From: Mesostigma viride
Taxonomy: Eukaryota > Streptophyta > Mesostigmatophyceae > Mesostigmatales > Mesostigmataceae
Assembly (NCBI GenBank): GCA_009746045.1
Contig: RPFO01000246.1
Coordinates: forward strand, 1,671,192 to 1,735,191
Length of the DNA stretch: 64,000 nt
Reading direction: 5' to 3'
Shown piece after piece: positions 46,701 to 64,000 of this stretch. Both the position numbers and the translations under genes were made by a program. The notes under the pieces are model-generated. The model did not search any database. It saw only the letters and a list, made by a program, of their open reading frames with translations, and had not been told where the DNA came from. Position 1 is the stretch's first letter. Every line of letters begins with the position of its first letter.

Positions 46701-49700
46701 GCTGGTCCCCCACAGCGACAAGACCGACAAGGCGTCCTTCTTGTCTGAGGTGAGTGGTCTTCCCCAGTGAATGGGCCGTACGTGTGTCTGTGTTTATGAC
46801 AGGCCGGCGGGCAGGGTCGGGAGGAACTGTGGCTCTGATACCACGGCGCAAGGCAACCCATGTTCCAAGGAGTCTGATTCGGTGTGTCGCCTGGCTTTTC
46901 TTTCGTGCTTTTCCGGTCAACACACTCGGCCTCTCGGCCTGCGCTGGTTGTCTCATGGATACTCGCGGGCATGCCTCAGGGCCATGGTGGCCGGTCCGCG
47001 GATGCCCTCTTGGTCGGGGTTGTGGCTGCGTGGGATACTGGGCCTGTAGGGCGGAAGGTGCATGGGTGTTTCCCCTTCCCTCCCAGCGGGTGGTCTCATA
47101 ATCGCTGCTCTCCTCTCCCCACGCCCACCCTCTCCCCATCGCGCAGGTCATCTCTTATATCATGTCCCTGCAGCAGCAAGTCATGCGCCTGGGGGGGGCG
47201 GCGGGGCCCGGCGCGCCTGCCCCCGGCCCCCCGGGTGCCGTGGGCATGGCGGGCCAGCGTGGGTTTGCGGGCCCTGTAAGCGCGGGGGGCATGGCCACGG
47301 GCAGCGGCAGTGGCCCAGCTCCCCCCGGCATGCTGGTCTCTTCGGCCACTTCTGGCAACTCGCACAACTCAGACATGTCGGACGGTGCTCCGCCCAAGGT
47401 GGGTCGCATGGCCAGAACGGACTGAGGGGCCGTCATCCTTACACCGAATGTTGGATGGCAATGTGCCGGCCATAGACATAGTGCCCTTGTATGTGCGGGT
47501 TTGACTGCCAGGTGGGATAGGTTGTGGCCTCCGAGGTCACTACATGGGTGTGCGGGCGACATGGGTGTGGGGGGCGGTGTTGGGATTCAGGCAGCGTGGG
47601 TGAACCGTAATTGCGACGTGATATGAGTGCACCTTGATTCCATGGATAATTGTAGAGGGGGAGTGTGTCCTAAGTTGACCCGGGGATCGCCTAGTGTATC
47701 TCTGCAAGCTTGGCCCGTTGTTGCTGCCTTGCAAGCCGCCTCATCATCCTTGATCCCAGAGTTGTCTTTTTCGAAAGTGAGGTGCGTGCCAGGAATCTGC
47801 GCAGATAAGCCATTCTAGGCTTTGCGAGGTGTTGGATGCAGTAGCTCTACTCGGTTGCTAGGGGCCTTTCCCCTCCCTTGGCGTTGGTTTCCACGCCCCA
47901 CATGCCACAAATGGGGATGCCAGTATCTACAGTATACCTCGTTGGCTCGTGGAGCATCTCCCATTGGATGAGGGTCGAGCGTGTGCCTGCACCTTTGTGC
48001 GGGCTGATGCTGCGGTGGGCGACTCCAATGCACCAGGTGTGTTTACTGACAACGACGTCTCCACTCTCCCTACCTGCATCGATCCTGTTGCTTGGCCCCT
48101 GTGCCCTCCTCCCCATGCCCTGCCCTCCTCCCCTTTGGCCGCACCCAGGGTTATGACCACGCCCAGGACAATGAGGACGGGGGAGACCGGGGCGACAGCA
48201 AGAACCGTACGTAGTCCATGCCTAGCCTTGCCTTGCTCGGTCTCCTGCACGTGTCAGAGATGGGAAGTTCGAGAAAGGTAGATGTTACCTGATTACAGCA
48301 GGCTCAAGCTACCATGGTCCGGGTTTTCCAGATGTCTGGCCTGCGCTGGTTGTCTCGTTGACGTTCCCTGAGAAGGTTCGAGCTCGAGAAGTTCCAGGCT
48401 AGAGAAAACTGTCCATGCGATTTTTAGAACTGTACACGTGCGTGCATGGCAAAGGTAGCTTTGTGGGCACCGCATGCGTAAGTCCGCACACGCACCGAGG
48501 ACCAGGGCCACGCAAAGCACGTCCTCGATACGGCTTGCCGGGTGCCTGTATGGTAAACAAGCCAGCGATTCAGCTCCGTCCGCTGTATGGTAAACAAGCC
48601 AGAGATTCAGCTCCGTCCGCACTCAGGTGTCCTTCCCCTCCACTGCCACCCACGCTGTCTTTGTGATGCGCACTGCATGGATCGGTGTTTCGGTCATCAT
48701 CGCCCGTGACTTGATGCAAGCCGACCTTGCCTAGTGTTGGGTTGGATCCCTCCCACAAGTCAACCCGCTCACCTCTGCTCCCTCCCCTGCTTCCATGTCC
48801 ACTGCCTCTGCGGTCGCTGCTGGTTGCCTGCTTCCTGCTCACTCGTTTGGGGGTTGTCTGCAGGGTTTTTTTCACTGGCTGGTTGTTTCCCTTGTGGTCC
48901 CTGGTGGTCCCCCTCTCACGGAACCGTTTCCTGCTTCCTCCGATTGTTTGCTTGCTGGTCGCTCGCTCGCTTGCGGCCGCAGGGAAAAGGCCAGGCGCGA
49001 CCACAACGACGCAAGACACGGGTGACGTGTCGATGATCCGCCTCACCAGCCGCTACGAGCACGGGTCGGTAACGCGCGCGCGCCTGGACGGTCCCCGCGC
49101 CACCGCGGTGTTGTTATCCCCTCTTAAGGACCTCCCTTGTCGAATGTCCTGTTGCCCTCCCACTTTGCCCTCTTGTAGTTGCCCTTGTTAAGCTCCCTCG
49201 TTCGTCGTTGACCTTGCATGTTGGCCTCCCTTCCCAGCCCAGACATGAACCGAATCCCCCCCCCCCATGTGTTTCTTCTCTTATGTCCCCACACCCTGTT
49301 GTTGCTCACGGCTCTACAGCAGGCCCGTCTCTCTCTCCCTTTTCCTTTGCGTCCACCTGATTCTCACTAGCCCTGCCTGTCTCTGCTCGTCTTTGCTCGT
49401 CCTATGCGGTAGCCCTGCGGTGTGTTTTGTGACCTTGTAATGTGGTGACAGTGCATGGCTTGCCTTGGCCCTATCCCAAGGGCGGGACGACTGTCGGTCC
49501 TCTCCTGCCTCTCCTGCACCCGTGTCTCACGTGCCTTTCGTGGGGGGCGGCGCATGCCACGGTGATCTGCCAATTGAATTGCACAGCAGCATACCCATAA
49601 TGGTGTCTAGTCCTGTGTAGGTGATACAATATACTCGCTGCCATATAGAGCCACAATTACTGCTTCCAGGGCAGAAGCTGCTTAATACCCTCTGACCTCT

Positions 49701-50410
49701 CAGATATTGTGTTGTTGTCCCCCACCCGGACTGTACTCCAAGCTCTCTGCCCTACCGCCAGCCTCCCTTGCGCAGGCCACCCATCTCCACCATCTCACTG
49801 CTTGTGCCTTGCCACCCGATCCGATGCACCCCCTCCCTCCCCCCCCCATTTTCCTCCCCCCCTCCCCCCCCCGAAAATTCTGGTGTTACGTCGCCAGTAT
49901 TCTGGACAAGGTGACGCGCATTATGCGGGAGAATGGTGTGGACGTCGGCTGCACCAACATCACGGTGCAGCTGGACCTGTCCGGCCAGCGGCACGGGCGC
50001 TCACTCGATGACCTGCGGCACACGCTGCAGAAACAGGTGAGCCCCCGCGCTGGCTCGCCGCATGCACGGTCTCGCCAGCGCAAGGAAAGCTCATGGGTTG
50101 GCGACACTTGTCCTGTCACAAGGGTAAAGTACTTGCGTGCTCATGGACAAGGATGGCCCCTGGGGCTGGGGTCTTCCTGCAAAACCAGAAGTCGCAGAAA
50201 CGACTGTGATTGCTTTTTTTTGGTTTGTTTGTCCTGCCTCTCTGGTTCTCGTTTGGTGATTGGTGATGTTTGTGGCACGGTATGGTTGCTGTTTTGGGCC
50301 ATTCCCATGGGTTGAGTGTAACTCATCATATTCTTCTCGCGCTATTCTAGGCTCGTGGCCACGTGGTGCTCTCATGCTTATGAATGTCCGCCCCTTTGCA
50401 CCCCCCCTTG

Positions 50411-50443
<33 letters not shown>

Positions 50444-50669
50444 CACCCCTTCCTCCCCCCCACCCTTCCCCCACCCCACCCCACCCACGCACACTCACAC
50501 CTTCTACACCACACATTGCGCTTCGATTTCTCCTACCAACCCCTCTAAACCCTCCGCATGCTGATTGTTGCATTCTCCTGCTGTGTATCCCCTGGTTGTC
50601 TCATGGATACTCCTGCTGTGTGTGGACCTGTATGTACAGGTAGTGGATGATGACTTGGAGCTGCAGTGA
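43736..50669 (+). CDS. bHLH transcription factor of the BIM (BES1-interacting MYC-like) type, eight exons, one apparent frameshift
   Basis: Exons: 43736-44016, 44724-45946, 46683-46749, 47147-47398, 48149-48206, 48983-49064, 49898-50036, 50640-50669. Phases agree if one base is added to the run of ten G at 45166-45175; the product is then about 710 residues. The bHLH domain runs from SSHVLTEQRRRNRINDR (about 486-502) through FATLRSLVPHSDKTDKASF to VISYIMSLQQQV; the Glu-x-x-Arg-Arg pattern predicts E-box binding. The amino half is Gly/His/Pro-rich and disordered. The carboxy part, SRYEHG-ILDKVTRIMRENGV then TNITVQLDLSGQR, matches the conserved BIM tail and fixes the last two junctions; this needs the weak donor GG/gtcggt at 49065. 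In plants BIM proteins act in the nucleus with BES1/BZR1-type factors. The start is the first in-frame ATG. Confidence 0.85.
46487..46670. repeat. (CCA)n microsatellite in front of bHLH exon 3
   Basis: About 60 CAC/CCA units end 12 bp before the acceptor of exon 3 and seem to serve as its pyrimidine-rich tract. Poly-His/poly-Thr frames here are artefacts. Confidence 0.95.
50416..50441. repeat. (CA)n microsatellite in the last bHLH intron
   Basis: Thirteen CA units followed by a C-rich stretch in the intron between exons 7 and 8. Confidence 0.9.
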
Positions 50670-52090
50670 GCAAGCTGAGGTGCTTCTTCTCCCTGAAGTG
50701 GCAGAAGGTCAAATGCATAAGGATGCCCATATGTGAACTATTTTCTTAGATGGGAGTATATTAATGAGACAATCAGCGCAGGCCGGGGACTATATAGTAG
50801 TATATAGTGCGTAGTAGTATAGAAGTATAGAAGTGCAGTTTCTCCCCATTTTTGGGCCACACCGGTCATGTATGGCGGTGAATTCTGTTTAGGATAATTT
50901 GTCTTTGGACATGCTATGCCGCCCACCACCCAGCATAGCACTAGTATTATATTAGTGATTGCCTGTGATTGCTGTGTACTTGTTATTCTGTCAGCATCGA
51001 GTGGTTGCTGGGCAGGGGTTGCGGAAGCTGGCATGCAGCCGCAATGGCCAAACCACAAGCCTTTAGATTGTGCTGGTTTTGTGATTGGCATGTGGGTTGA
51101 TCTACACTCGCCTGCCAAAGAAGCTTTTCGCACTGTTTGGAGGTGCGGTCGGGAGAAAGGTTTTGCTAGCTTTGCATTGCGATCTGAGTGCGCATGCGAG
51201 GCGCTGACCGCTGGGAATGCTTGTCATCCCAGATAGCAGCAGTTTTGTGTCGTGAAGCTCTTACAACCGTATACTATCAACGAGACAACCAGCGCAGGCC
51301 TGAAATCTGGAGAAGTATATTATTTTGTTTCCTGGCTATAATATGTTAACACCAAGTTACCTGCCTGGCTATTTATATGTACAATGGTTGTCTCTTTGAT
51401 GTATACAATTTAAGAAGTTTGTAGAATGCGTTGTCTTTTATAAGTGAGACAAAGCATCAATTAACTTAATTATAAAAACTAGACGTTAGTAAGTAAGTTC
51501 TTGCATGCCATGAGCATGGGCATGCCACGGAGTACTATGCTAATCTCACTAGAAAAAAAAATTACACGAAAGTTGCAAATATCGTCTGCATCATGCCCCA
51601 ACCATGTGCTGGTTGTCTCCTTGATGTAGTCACTCTAGAGAGCTCTAGGGGGATAGAGAGCTCCCGTGTTTTTTTTAATTAGAACGCGATATATCGCGTT
51701 GTAAGCTTTTTTTAGAACGCGTATAGCACGTAAGGAAAATATTTTTTTCATGGTCATGTATATACTTTCCTGAAAGCCCATGAATCAAAGGATTTTTTGA
51801 GCTACTCAGACCTACAAAATGCTAATTCATTAGAGAGATACACTGGTTTGAATACAGGGGGGTCTGACCATGACGCGATTTCTTGACCCTAGGTCACAAG
51901 TCATGTGCTTATTCACAAATGGTTCATGAAAAAAATCTGGCTTCTTGCACGAGCTATGGGCAACATATGCAGGCTCTGTGAAACAAAACTCAGGCCCATT
52001 GGGCCACTGGAGCTATTTTTCATTAGCATCACAATTACAACACAGTACAACGCAGTGGGAAAAATGAGAGCCCTTCACAACATGACGCAA
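50670..52090. other. Downstream of the bHLH gene: AT-rich retroelement fragments
   Basis: Holds two copies of the GAGACAACCAGCGCAGGCC motif (50774 as GAGACAATCAGCGCAGGCC, 51281), an ORF2-family 3' UTR fragment at 51480-51610 (minus orientation, GAGTACTATGCTAATCTCAC), and the 18-bp palindrome AACGCGATATATCGCGTT at about 51683. No gene. Confidence 0.5.
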
Positions 52091-52099
52091 CGACACGAG

Positions 52100-52815
52100 C
52101 CCCATAAACGGGGCCATAGTGAGCTTGGAAGGGCGCTAAGGCAGGGGCGCCCCCGCTCCTTCTCACCCCGGCGGACAAGATTTCTTTTCTCAGACGCCAC
52201 AAGCGGCTCGAGAAGACTCTCTTCACCCTTGATGACGACTTGACCCTGGCGCAGCAACAACGGCAACGGGAGCTATGGCCGACCTACCTCCAGCTCCGGC
52301 AGACCAAGGCGGGGCAGCCGGTGTACTGGAAGGGGGCGGCCATCTACGTCGGCCACAAGCCCTGGCAGGCGACTCCAGACGCCCCAGCTTAGGGGAATAC
52401 AGCAGTAGTAGTGTAGAATAGATAGACCATGGCCATGTACATGTACGCCTCCTAGAGGCACTATCCCAGCTAAGCCACGCGCTTTATTTAATCATGTACA
52501 TGTGTGCCTATGATGAGCCACCCTCCAGATGATGCCTAGCTTTATTTAGTTATGTTGTGCCCATGCAGGGAGTAACTCTCTGCTGAGACGCCATGCCCTA
52601 GCTTTTTTGTCTAGCTATGCTGATCTTCCCCCCCATGACAGGCTCCCCCTTCGCTGGGCATAGCTTGAAGATCATGGGGCTGCAAGTGCCCTGGTGCACC
52701 TAGAGCAAGGGTCGTTTACATTCCCCGCCCTTGCGCGCAGGACTGAAGTAGCTTAGAATGTATGATATGCCATATGCCCCTTCTCTGGGCTATGTGCTAC
52801 ATATAAGTAAGTAAG
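52100..52815 (+). mobile_element. ORF1-only LINE-derived copy: end of ORF1, 3' UTR, AAGT tail
   Basis: The plus strand reads KISFLRRHKRLEKTLFTLDD, DLTLAQQQRQRELWPTYLQL and VYWKGAAIYVGHKPWQATPD with a stop at about 52392, the carboxy end of the L1-type ORF1. About 410 bp of UTR follow with the hairpin GCAGGGAGTAACTCTCTGCT, CAAGGGTCGTTTACATTCCC and GCCCCTTCTCTGGGCTATGT, ending in (AAGT)n at 52805-52825. It meets the ORF2 fragment at 53154-52826 tail to tail at the microsatellite. Confidence 0.7.
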
Positions 52816-52825
52816 TAAGTAAGTA

Positions 52826-53250
52826 CTTGCGTGTCATGCGCAAAGGCATGCCACGGAGTACTATGCTAATCTCATTAGAAAAATAATTACACAAAAGTTT
52901 AAACAAATATCGTCTGCATCATCCCCCAACCGTTAAGCACGCTAGATGGGGATGTAATCCTCATCCGAGCTGTCCTCTACTGTAATGGCAGACGAGGCGG
53001 TAGTGTAGCTGCTATCCTCAGGACCCATAACCTCCACCTGCGGACTTCTACCCTGGCTAGCAACGGGCCGCGGGGCCCGTGGGGAGAAAACAGGAGCATA
53101 CCCCTCGGGAAGGTGCTTATCGCATCTGGATGGCAGCCCATTTCTCCTTGTCAATCATGCGGGCGCGGAGTACGGATAGTCCCAGAAGCCCTGCATCTTC
53201 AAGCAGTTGTGTCACATAGGTCCGGGTCGCGCCGCGCCGGTGCCCGGCGC
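52826..53250 (-). pseudogene. LINE ORF2 carboxy-terminal fragment with 3' UTR
   Basis: On the minus strand RRGATRTYVTQLLEDAGLLG and LSVLRARMIDKEKWAAIQM read in one frame, then after a shift at about 53115 DKHLPEGYAPVFSPRAP, GRSPQVEVMGPEDSSYTTAS and VEDSSDEDYIPI, stop at 52942. The UTR CGGTTGGGGGATGATGCAGA, then TAATGAGATTAGCATAGTAC and CATGACACGCAAGTACTTAC follows and ends in (CTTA)n. The first block resembles the basic, Trp-containing carboxy tail of non-LTR reverse transcriptases. The reverse transcriptase itself is absent. Confidence 0.55.
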
Positions 53251-53589
53251 GCGCAAGTTTGCCAGTGGGTTGCGATGGGACAAGGGGACCCTGCCATACA
53301 GGGGTCACCCGCAGTATCGCAACAAGAATCGCAACTCCAAAAAAAAAAAAAATCATCCACTTCGAGGTATGGGCACACCATGGCACCTTCCATCATCCAC
53401 ATGATAGCACATCCATCATGGAATATGTGCTACATGACCTCCCCACGGAGGCATGTTATAATTTCATTTTTTTTTTAATGGCACCTTCACTTTTCAAAGG
53501 TGATGTTTGGATGAAAAATGGGAGCGTGCTCGAGTATCGCAACACCTAACAGGAGGAAGCTAAGCCACGAGATAGCCATGGCTGACGGC

Positions 53590-54610
53590 GGAGCTCATAA
53601 CTTTCACGTTTGAGCACCGAATTTAGCCGTGAATATCACAATCGACGCGTCTCTTTACGACGCACATGCTGATATAATTTTCCGAAGCTATTACGCAATA
53701 TACGATGAGCAAACGCCTCTCGACGCAACGCAGCCTGGCGGCTGCGCTTAGCAATGAAAATACGTCTGCAGCCCCGGCTGCAGCTTCGCCAACCGGCCCA
53801 GAAGGCAGCGGCGCCACTAGCCAAGCTCTAGAGGTCGCCCAGCCCCCTGCTGAGCCCGCATCGCCAGCAGCCTCGCCAGAACCCAAGCGCAGTCGCCCTG
53901 CCGAGCCGAGCTGGGTCGAGATCGACTTTGTAGCCGAAGCCCGCAAGCCCGGCTTCTTGGACAAGTTTACCGAGGAACACATCGTGGGCTGCGTGTTTTT
54001 TGGCTCACACGCCTCGCTTGTCATGAATTGTGCAAGCAGCTCTTCAACCGAGGTCGCCTCTTTGATCCTCGCCTGAATCGAGTCTCCTCTTTCGACCCCT
54101 TTCCCAGCCTCCGCCGCCCCCACCTCCAGGAATTCGCTCTCTTCTCCCTCCTTGGACGCTCCATCTCGGAGCTTTGGCCCCCAAAGCCCCTCACCACCAC
54201 CTTAACCGAAGCCTCCATCCGCTCACTCCTCGAGGAGGCCCTCGAGCAGCACGTGGCCCCCATCGCAGCAGATGTGGCGGTCATGGGCAGCACGCTGGCT
54301 GCCGAGCTCCCCCTCCTCTCCACCGCCACCTCCACCATCTCCACCGCCACCTCCACCCTCCTCGCCTCCTCCACCGCCACCACCTCCACCTCCGACGCCA
54401 TCACCGCCCAGCTCCGTGACATCGACCAGCGTCTTAAGGACAACGCCATCGCTATCGAGGTTCTGCAGAACACCGCAGGCCTCACCGCCCAGGCGGTGAA
54501 GGACATTGCCGCCAAGCCAGCCCCGGCTGGCCTGGCCGGCGATGCTCCTCCCATCACCACCTGGGCGGACATGCTTAATGCAACATCCATGGGGGGCCCG
54601 TTATAGGCAT
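53590..54610 (+). mobile_element. ORF1-only LINE-derived copy: 5' UTR and amino half of ORF1
   Basis: Starts with the conserved leader AACTTTCACGTTTGAGCACC, shared with the inverted copy at about 56195. The ORF opens at 53705 (MSKRLSTQRSLAAALSN), includes FTEEHIVGCVFFGSHASL, shifts frame at about 54030 and continues through LGRSISELWPPKPLTTTLTE, a helical Ala/Thr/Ser region and NTAGLTAQAVKDIAAKPAP to TTWADMLNA at about 54588. The RRM-like carboxy half is missing. ORF1 of this type binds element RNA. Confidence 0.65.
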
Positions 54611-54724
54611 GGCTTGGCTAAATTCTGTAGGCAACATCCATGGGGGCCATTATGGGCGCACATGCGCGTGGGCCACATGCTAGGCTAAGCCTTACTAATC
54701 TACACTACTGGTATATATATTCCT

Positions 54725-56205
54725 AGTCTGAGCTAGGTGGCAGGAGGGGGGTCAGTGCCAGGGCTTGTGGTCAACGTGGATGACCGCCCCCCTCCAGTAT
54801 ACCGGCTTCCCCCGTGCGCTCTGCCGGAGCTGGAGGTAGGTCGGCCATACTGAGCTCGCGTCGCCGCTGTTGCTGGGCCAGGCCGGTCAAGTCGTCGTCC
54901 AGCGTGAAGCGAGTCTCCGAGAGCTTCTTGCGGCATTTAAGGAACGACAGCTTGTCCGCCATGTACTTAAAGGTGAGTCCTAGCACGGGTGCCGGGCCAG
55001 CCTTCCCCCGCGCGCGGGGGAGGCGGACAGCCGACATGTCCAGCTCACCAGTGAGTAGCATGGGGGCAAAAATGTCGCGCTTAAATGCCGCAAGAAGGCT
55101 CGTGGAGGTCTCACCTGCCGGCTGGGCGAAGTGCTTGACGATGACATTGTGGCTGCGCCGGGCGATGTCGGCTTCCTCGCGAAGGTCGAGGGCTTGTTGC
55201 TTGAGTTGTGCCGAGATGGTGGAGGTGGTGGAGGTGGTGTGCTGCTTAAGCAAGTCGGCGCCCAGGTGGAGGGAGCATCGCCGCCCGAGCCAGCAGGCGC
55301 CGGCTGGGCGGCGATGTCCTTCACCGCCTGGGCGGTGAGGCCGGCGGTGTCATGCAAGCTCTCAAGGGCGTTGGCGGTGGCTCAGTGAAGGCGTTGGTGG
55401 AGGTCGAGGAGCTGGGCTTTGATGTCGGCAGTGGAGGCGGAAATGGAGGCGGCGGCGGTGGAAATGTGAGGAAGTTCAGCAGTCAGCGTGCCGCCGATTG
55501 CTGCTACGTCGGCAGCAAGGGGGGTCACGTGCTGCTGGAAGGCTTCCGTGAGGATGGAGCGGAGGGTGGGGGCGGAAAGGGATGGAGCCCAGATCTCGCC
55601 GTCAGAGCGCTGGAGAAGGGAGTTGAGGATGGCGTGCTGGAGATGGGGGCGGACGCAGCCGGACAGCTGGTAGATGTTGGCCCAGCGGCTGCCGGCCGGG
55701 CCGAGGAGGCGATTGATGGCGTGGAGATGGAGGCACAGGTCGTAAAGCGAAGCGTAATCCCCGAAAAAGATGCAGCCCATAGCATCGGTCGGAGAAATGG
55801 TGGCCCAGTCATAATCTGCGACCTTGAAAGGCCGGGGCCGAAAGCTCGGTTCTGGGGGGCGTGAAGACCCTCCTGTGTCGTCGGAGCCCTGGGCGGGTGC
55901 GCTTGGGGTCAGGCGATGCAGATGGCGAGGCGTTAAGCCCGGGGGGTTGCTGGACGACCACCAGTGCACGACTAGTGTCATCGCCGCCTGCCGGACCTGA
56001 TGGCGAAGCTGCAGCCTGAGCTGCAGACGTATTGTCATTGCCGAGCGCAGCCGCCAGGCTGCGTTGCGTCGAGGCGCGTTTGTTCGCCATATATTGCGTT
56101 TTAGATTCGGAAAATTATATCAGCATGCGCGTCTTAGAAAGACGAAGCGATAGTGATATTCACGGCTAAATTCGGTGCTCAAACGTGAAAGTTATGAGCT
56201 CCGAC
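54725..56205 (-). mobile_element. ORF1-only LINE-derived copy: nearly complete but frameshifted ORF1
   Basis: On the minus strand from the leader at about 56205: MANKRASTQRSLAAALGNDN (from 56090), then in another frame WATISPTDAMGCIFFGDYAS, GEIWAPSLSAPTLRSILTEA and DIKAQLLDLHQRLH, then TAGLTAQAVKDIAAQPAPAG, then VIVKHFAQPAGETSTSLLAA, TFKYMADKLSFLKCRKKLSE and TRFTLDDDLTGLAQQQRRRE, ending near 54730. Together with the copy at 12949 this outlines the whole ORF1: basic start, conserved core, coiled region, RRM-like region and carboxy-terminal domain. At least four frameshifts make it non-functional. It faces the copy at 53590. Confidence 0.65.
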
Positions 56206-56748
56206 AGCCATGGCTACCTCGTGGCCGGAATTCGCGTGCTGGAGAGAGAGTGGATGCGGTATTCAAATTAACTGGGCTGGGACCAGTAGGTCATCCAGCA
56301 ACATCTGGACGTAGTTCGTGACATGTTTCCCTACCCTTTTGGGAATGCCCTTGGGGCCAGGCCAGGTCAGAATATGCCGCCCTGGCTGGCCAAGCCGCTG
56401 GGGGCCTGCCAGACCAAGGGTGGTGTCGACCTGGCTGGTGCGAGCAAGGTGTCCTACATTATGGGGTTGGGGCATGATGCAGGCAAATATTTTTAACTTG
56501 AATTGTGCAATTAGCTTTACGACGAGATAAGCATAGTACTATGTGACATGCCTCTGCGCATGACACACAAGTACTTATGAAAAGCATGGTACCCCCCAGC
56601 AGGCCATCGGGAACAACACGGTGTGCCGCAGGCCATTACTTGTACCATACAAGGGTGGATAAGCCTCTCTTTAGGGGCCACTGAGTACATAAAAATCGTG
56701 GCGCTTGAGTGACTGCCCCACTTGGTAACCACCCCACTCAGCAACTGG
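56206..56748. other. Downstream flank of the TUP1-like gene
   Basis: 56455-56580 is another ORF2-family 3' UTR fragment (GGTTGGGGCATGATGCAGGC through GCATGACACACAAGTACTTA). The remainder probably includes the 3' UTR of the TUP1-like gene. Confidence 0.5.
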
Positions 56749-63589
<6,841 letters not shown>

Positions 63590-64000
63590 CTGCGAGGTGA
63601 TGGACCATGGGGGAGGGCAAGCGGCCAGCAAAAGAAGGTGAACCAGCAGGCGAGCGGCACACGACCGAATTCGGCCAGAGGAAGGGGAAGGATAATCCGC
63701 CAGACATAAAGGGGCCTAGGGTTGAAGCGGTCAGGGATCCAAACAGGGAGGAGGCAGCTTCTTAGCACAATAAAAGAAGAGCTAAACAATTGACCCATCC
63801 CACCGATGCCCGTACGGAAGCCCCCACATCCCCACAAATCAAGACTAGCACGCAGCAAGTTGACCCCTGAACTGGCAGGATTCTCAGTTTCCGGAGGACG
63901 CTTTTTGCCCAGTCCCGCCAGCCCGCACGCCAGCCTGCTGTATCCTGTACACTACACCTGATTCCCCCCCACCCCGCATCCTGTATTCCGCATCGATGGC
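63590..64000. other. Probable TUP1-like intron at the window edge
   Basis: Upstream of the acceptor of the first visible TUP1-like exon. No helix-forming Tup1 amino-terminal sequence is found here, so the preceding exons should lie beyond position 64000. Confidence 0.5.

Noticed and set aside
46237..47151. Minus-strand frame with poly-Trp/poly-Gly and plus-strand poly-His/poly-Pro
   Set aside because: Translation of the (CCA)n microsatellite within a bHLH intron.

Overview
The window is nuclear DNA of a eukaryote. Every convincing gene is split by introns with ordinary GT-AG borders (one GC-AG), and more than half of the rest is transposon debris and simple repeats. A plant-type bHLH protein of the BIM group next to a TUP1-type WD40 corepressor points to the green lineage, perhaps a streptophyte alga with a repeat-rich genome. 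That assignment is inference.

Four host genes can be read exon by exon. (1) 951-2963 (+): a two-exon DUF1295 / steroid 5-alpha-reductase-like membrane protein. (2) 25587-41549 (-): a twelve-exon mitochondrial D-2-hydroxyglutarate dehydrogenase of 536 residues, stretched over 16 kb because its introns have taken in a 4.1-kb octamer satellite, a hAT-like transposon, a retrotransposon tail and several minisatellites. (3) 43736-50669 (+): an eight-exon bHLH regulator of the BES1-interacting (BIM) type, with one apparent frameshift in a run of ten G. (4) 56749 to beyond 63589 (-): a TUP1-like seven-bladed WD40 corepressor whose amino-terminal exons lie outside the window. Genes 2 and 3 are divergent; genes 3 and 4 converge on a block of retrotransposon fragments.

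A fifth unit, 15650-20178, is a divergent pair of unrecognised genes. The plus-strand one joins a PHD/RING-like zinc finger to a coiled coil and a Gln/Pro-rich tail. Between the pair is a large nested palindrome, and the plus gene's intron holds a perfect 57-bp inverted repeat. This pair is the best candidate here for something undescribed.

The mobile fraction is layered. At 7992-11919 lies a dead Mutator-like transposase gene with an AT-hook-like amino end and a carboxy-terminal PHD finger, split by a 1.5-kb non-autonomous hAT-like element that left a 7-8 bp target duplication. A LINE-derived family is scattered through the window. Its copies carry an L1-type ORF1 followed directly by a roughly 0.5-kb 3' UTR with conserved hairpins and a microsatellite tail, with no ORF2 between, which resembles the HAL1 (half-L1) arrangement of mammals. 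Separate fragments are ORF2 carboxy ends that share an acidic terminal peptide. MITEs, a possible tRNA-derived SINE in two direct copies, and remarkably pure simple-sequence arrays fill the remainder. No rRNA gene, intact tRNA gene, CRISPR array or bacterial-type operon was seen.
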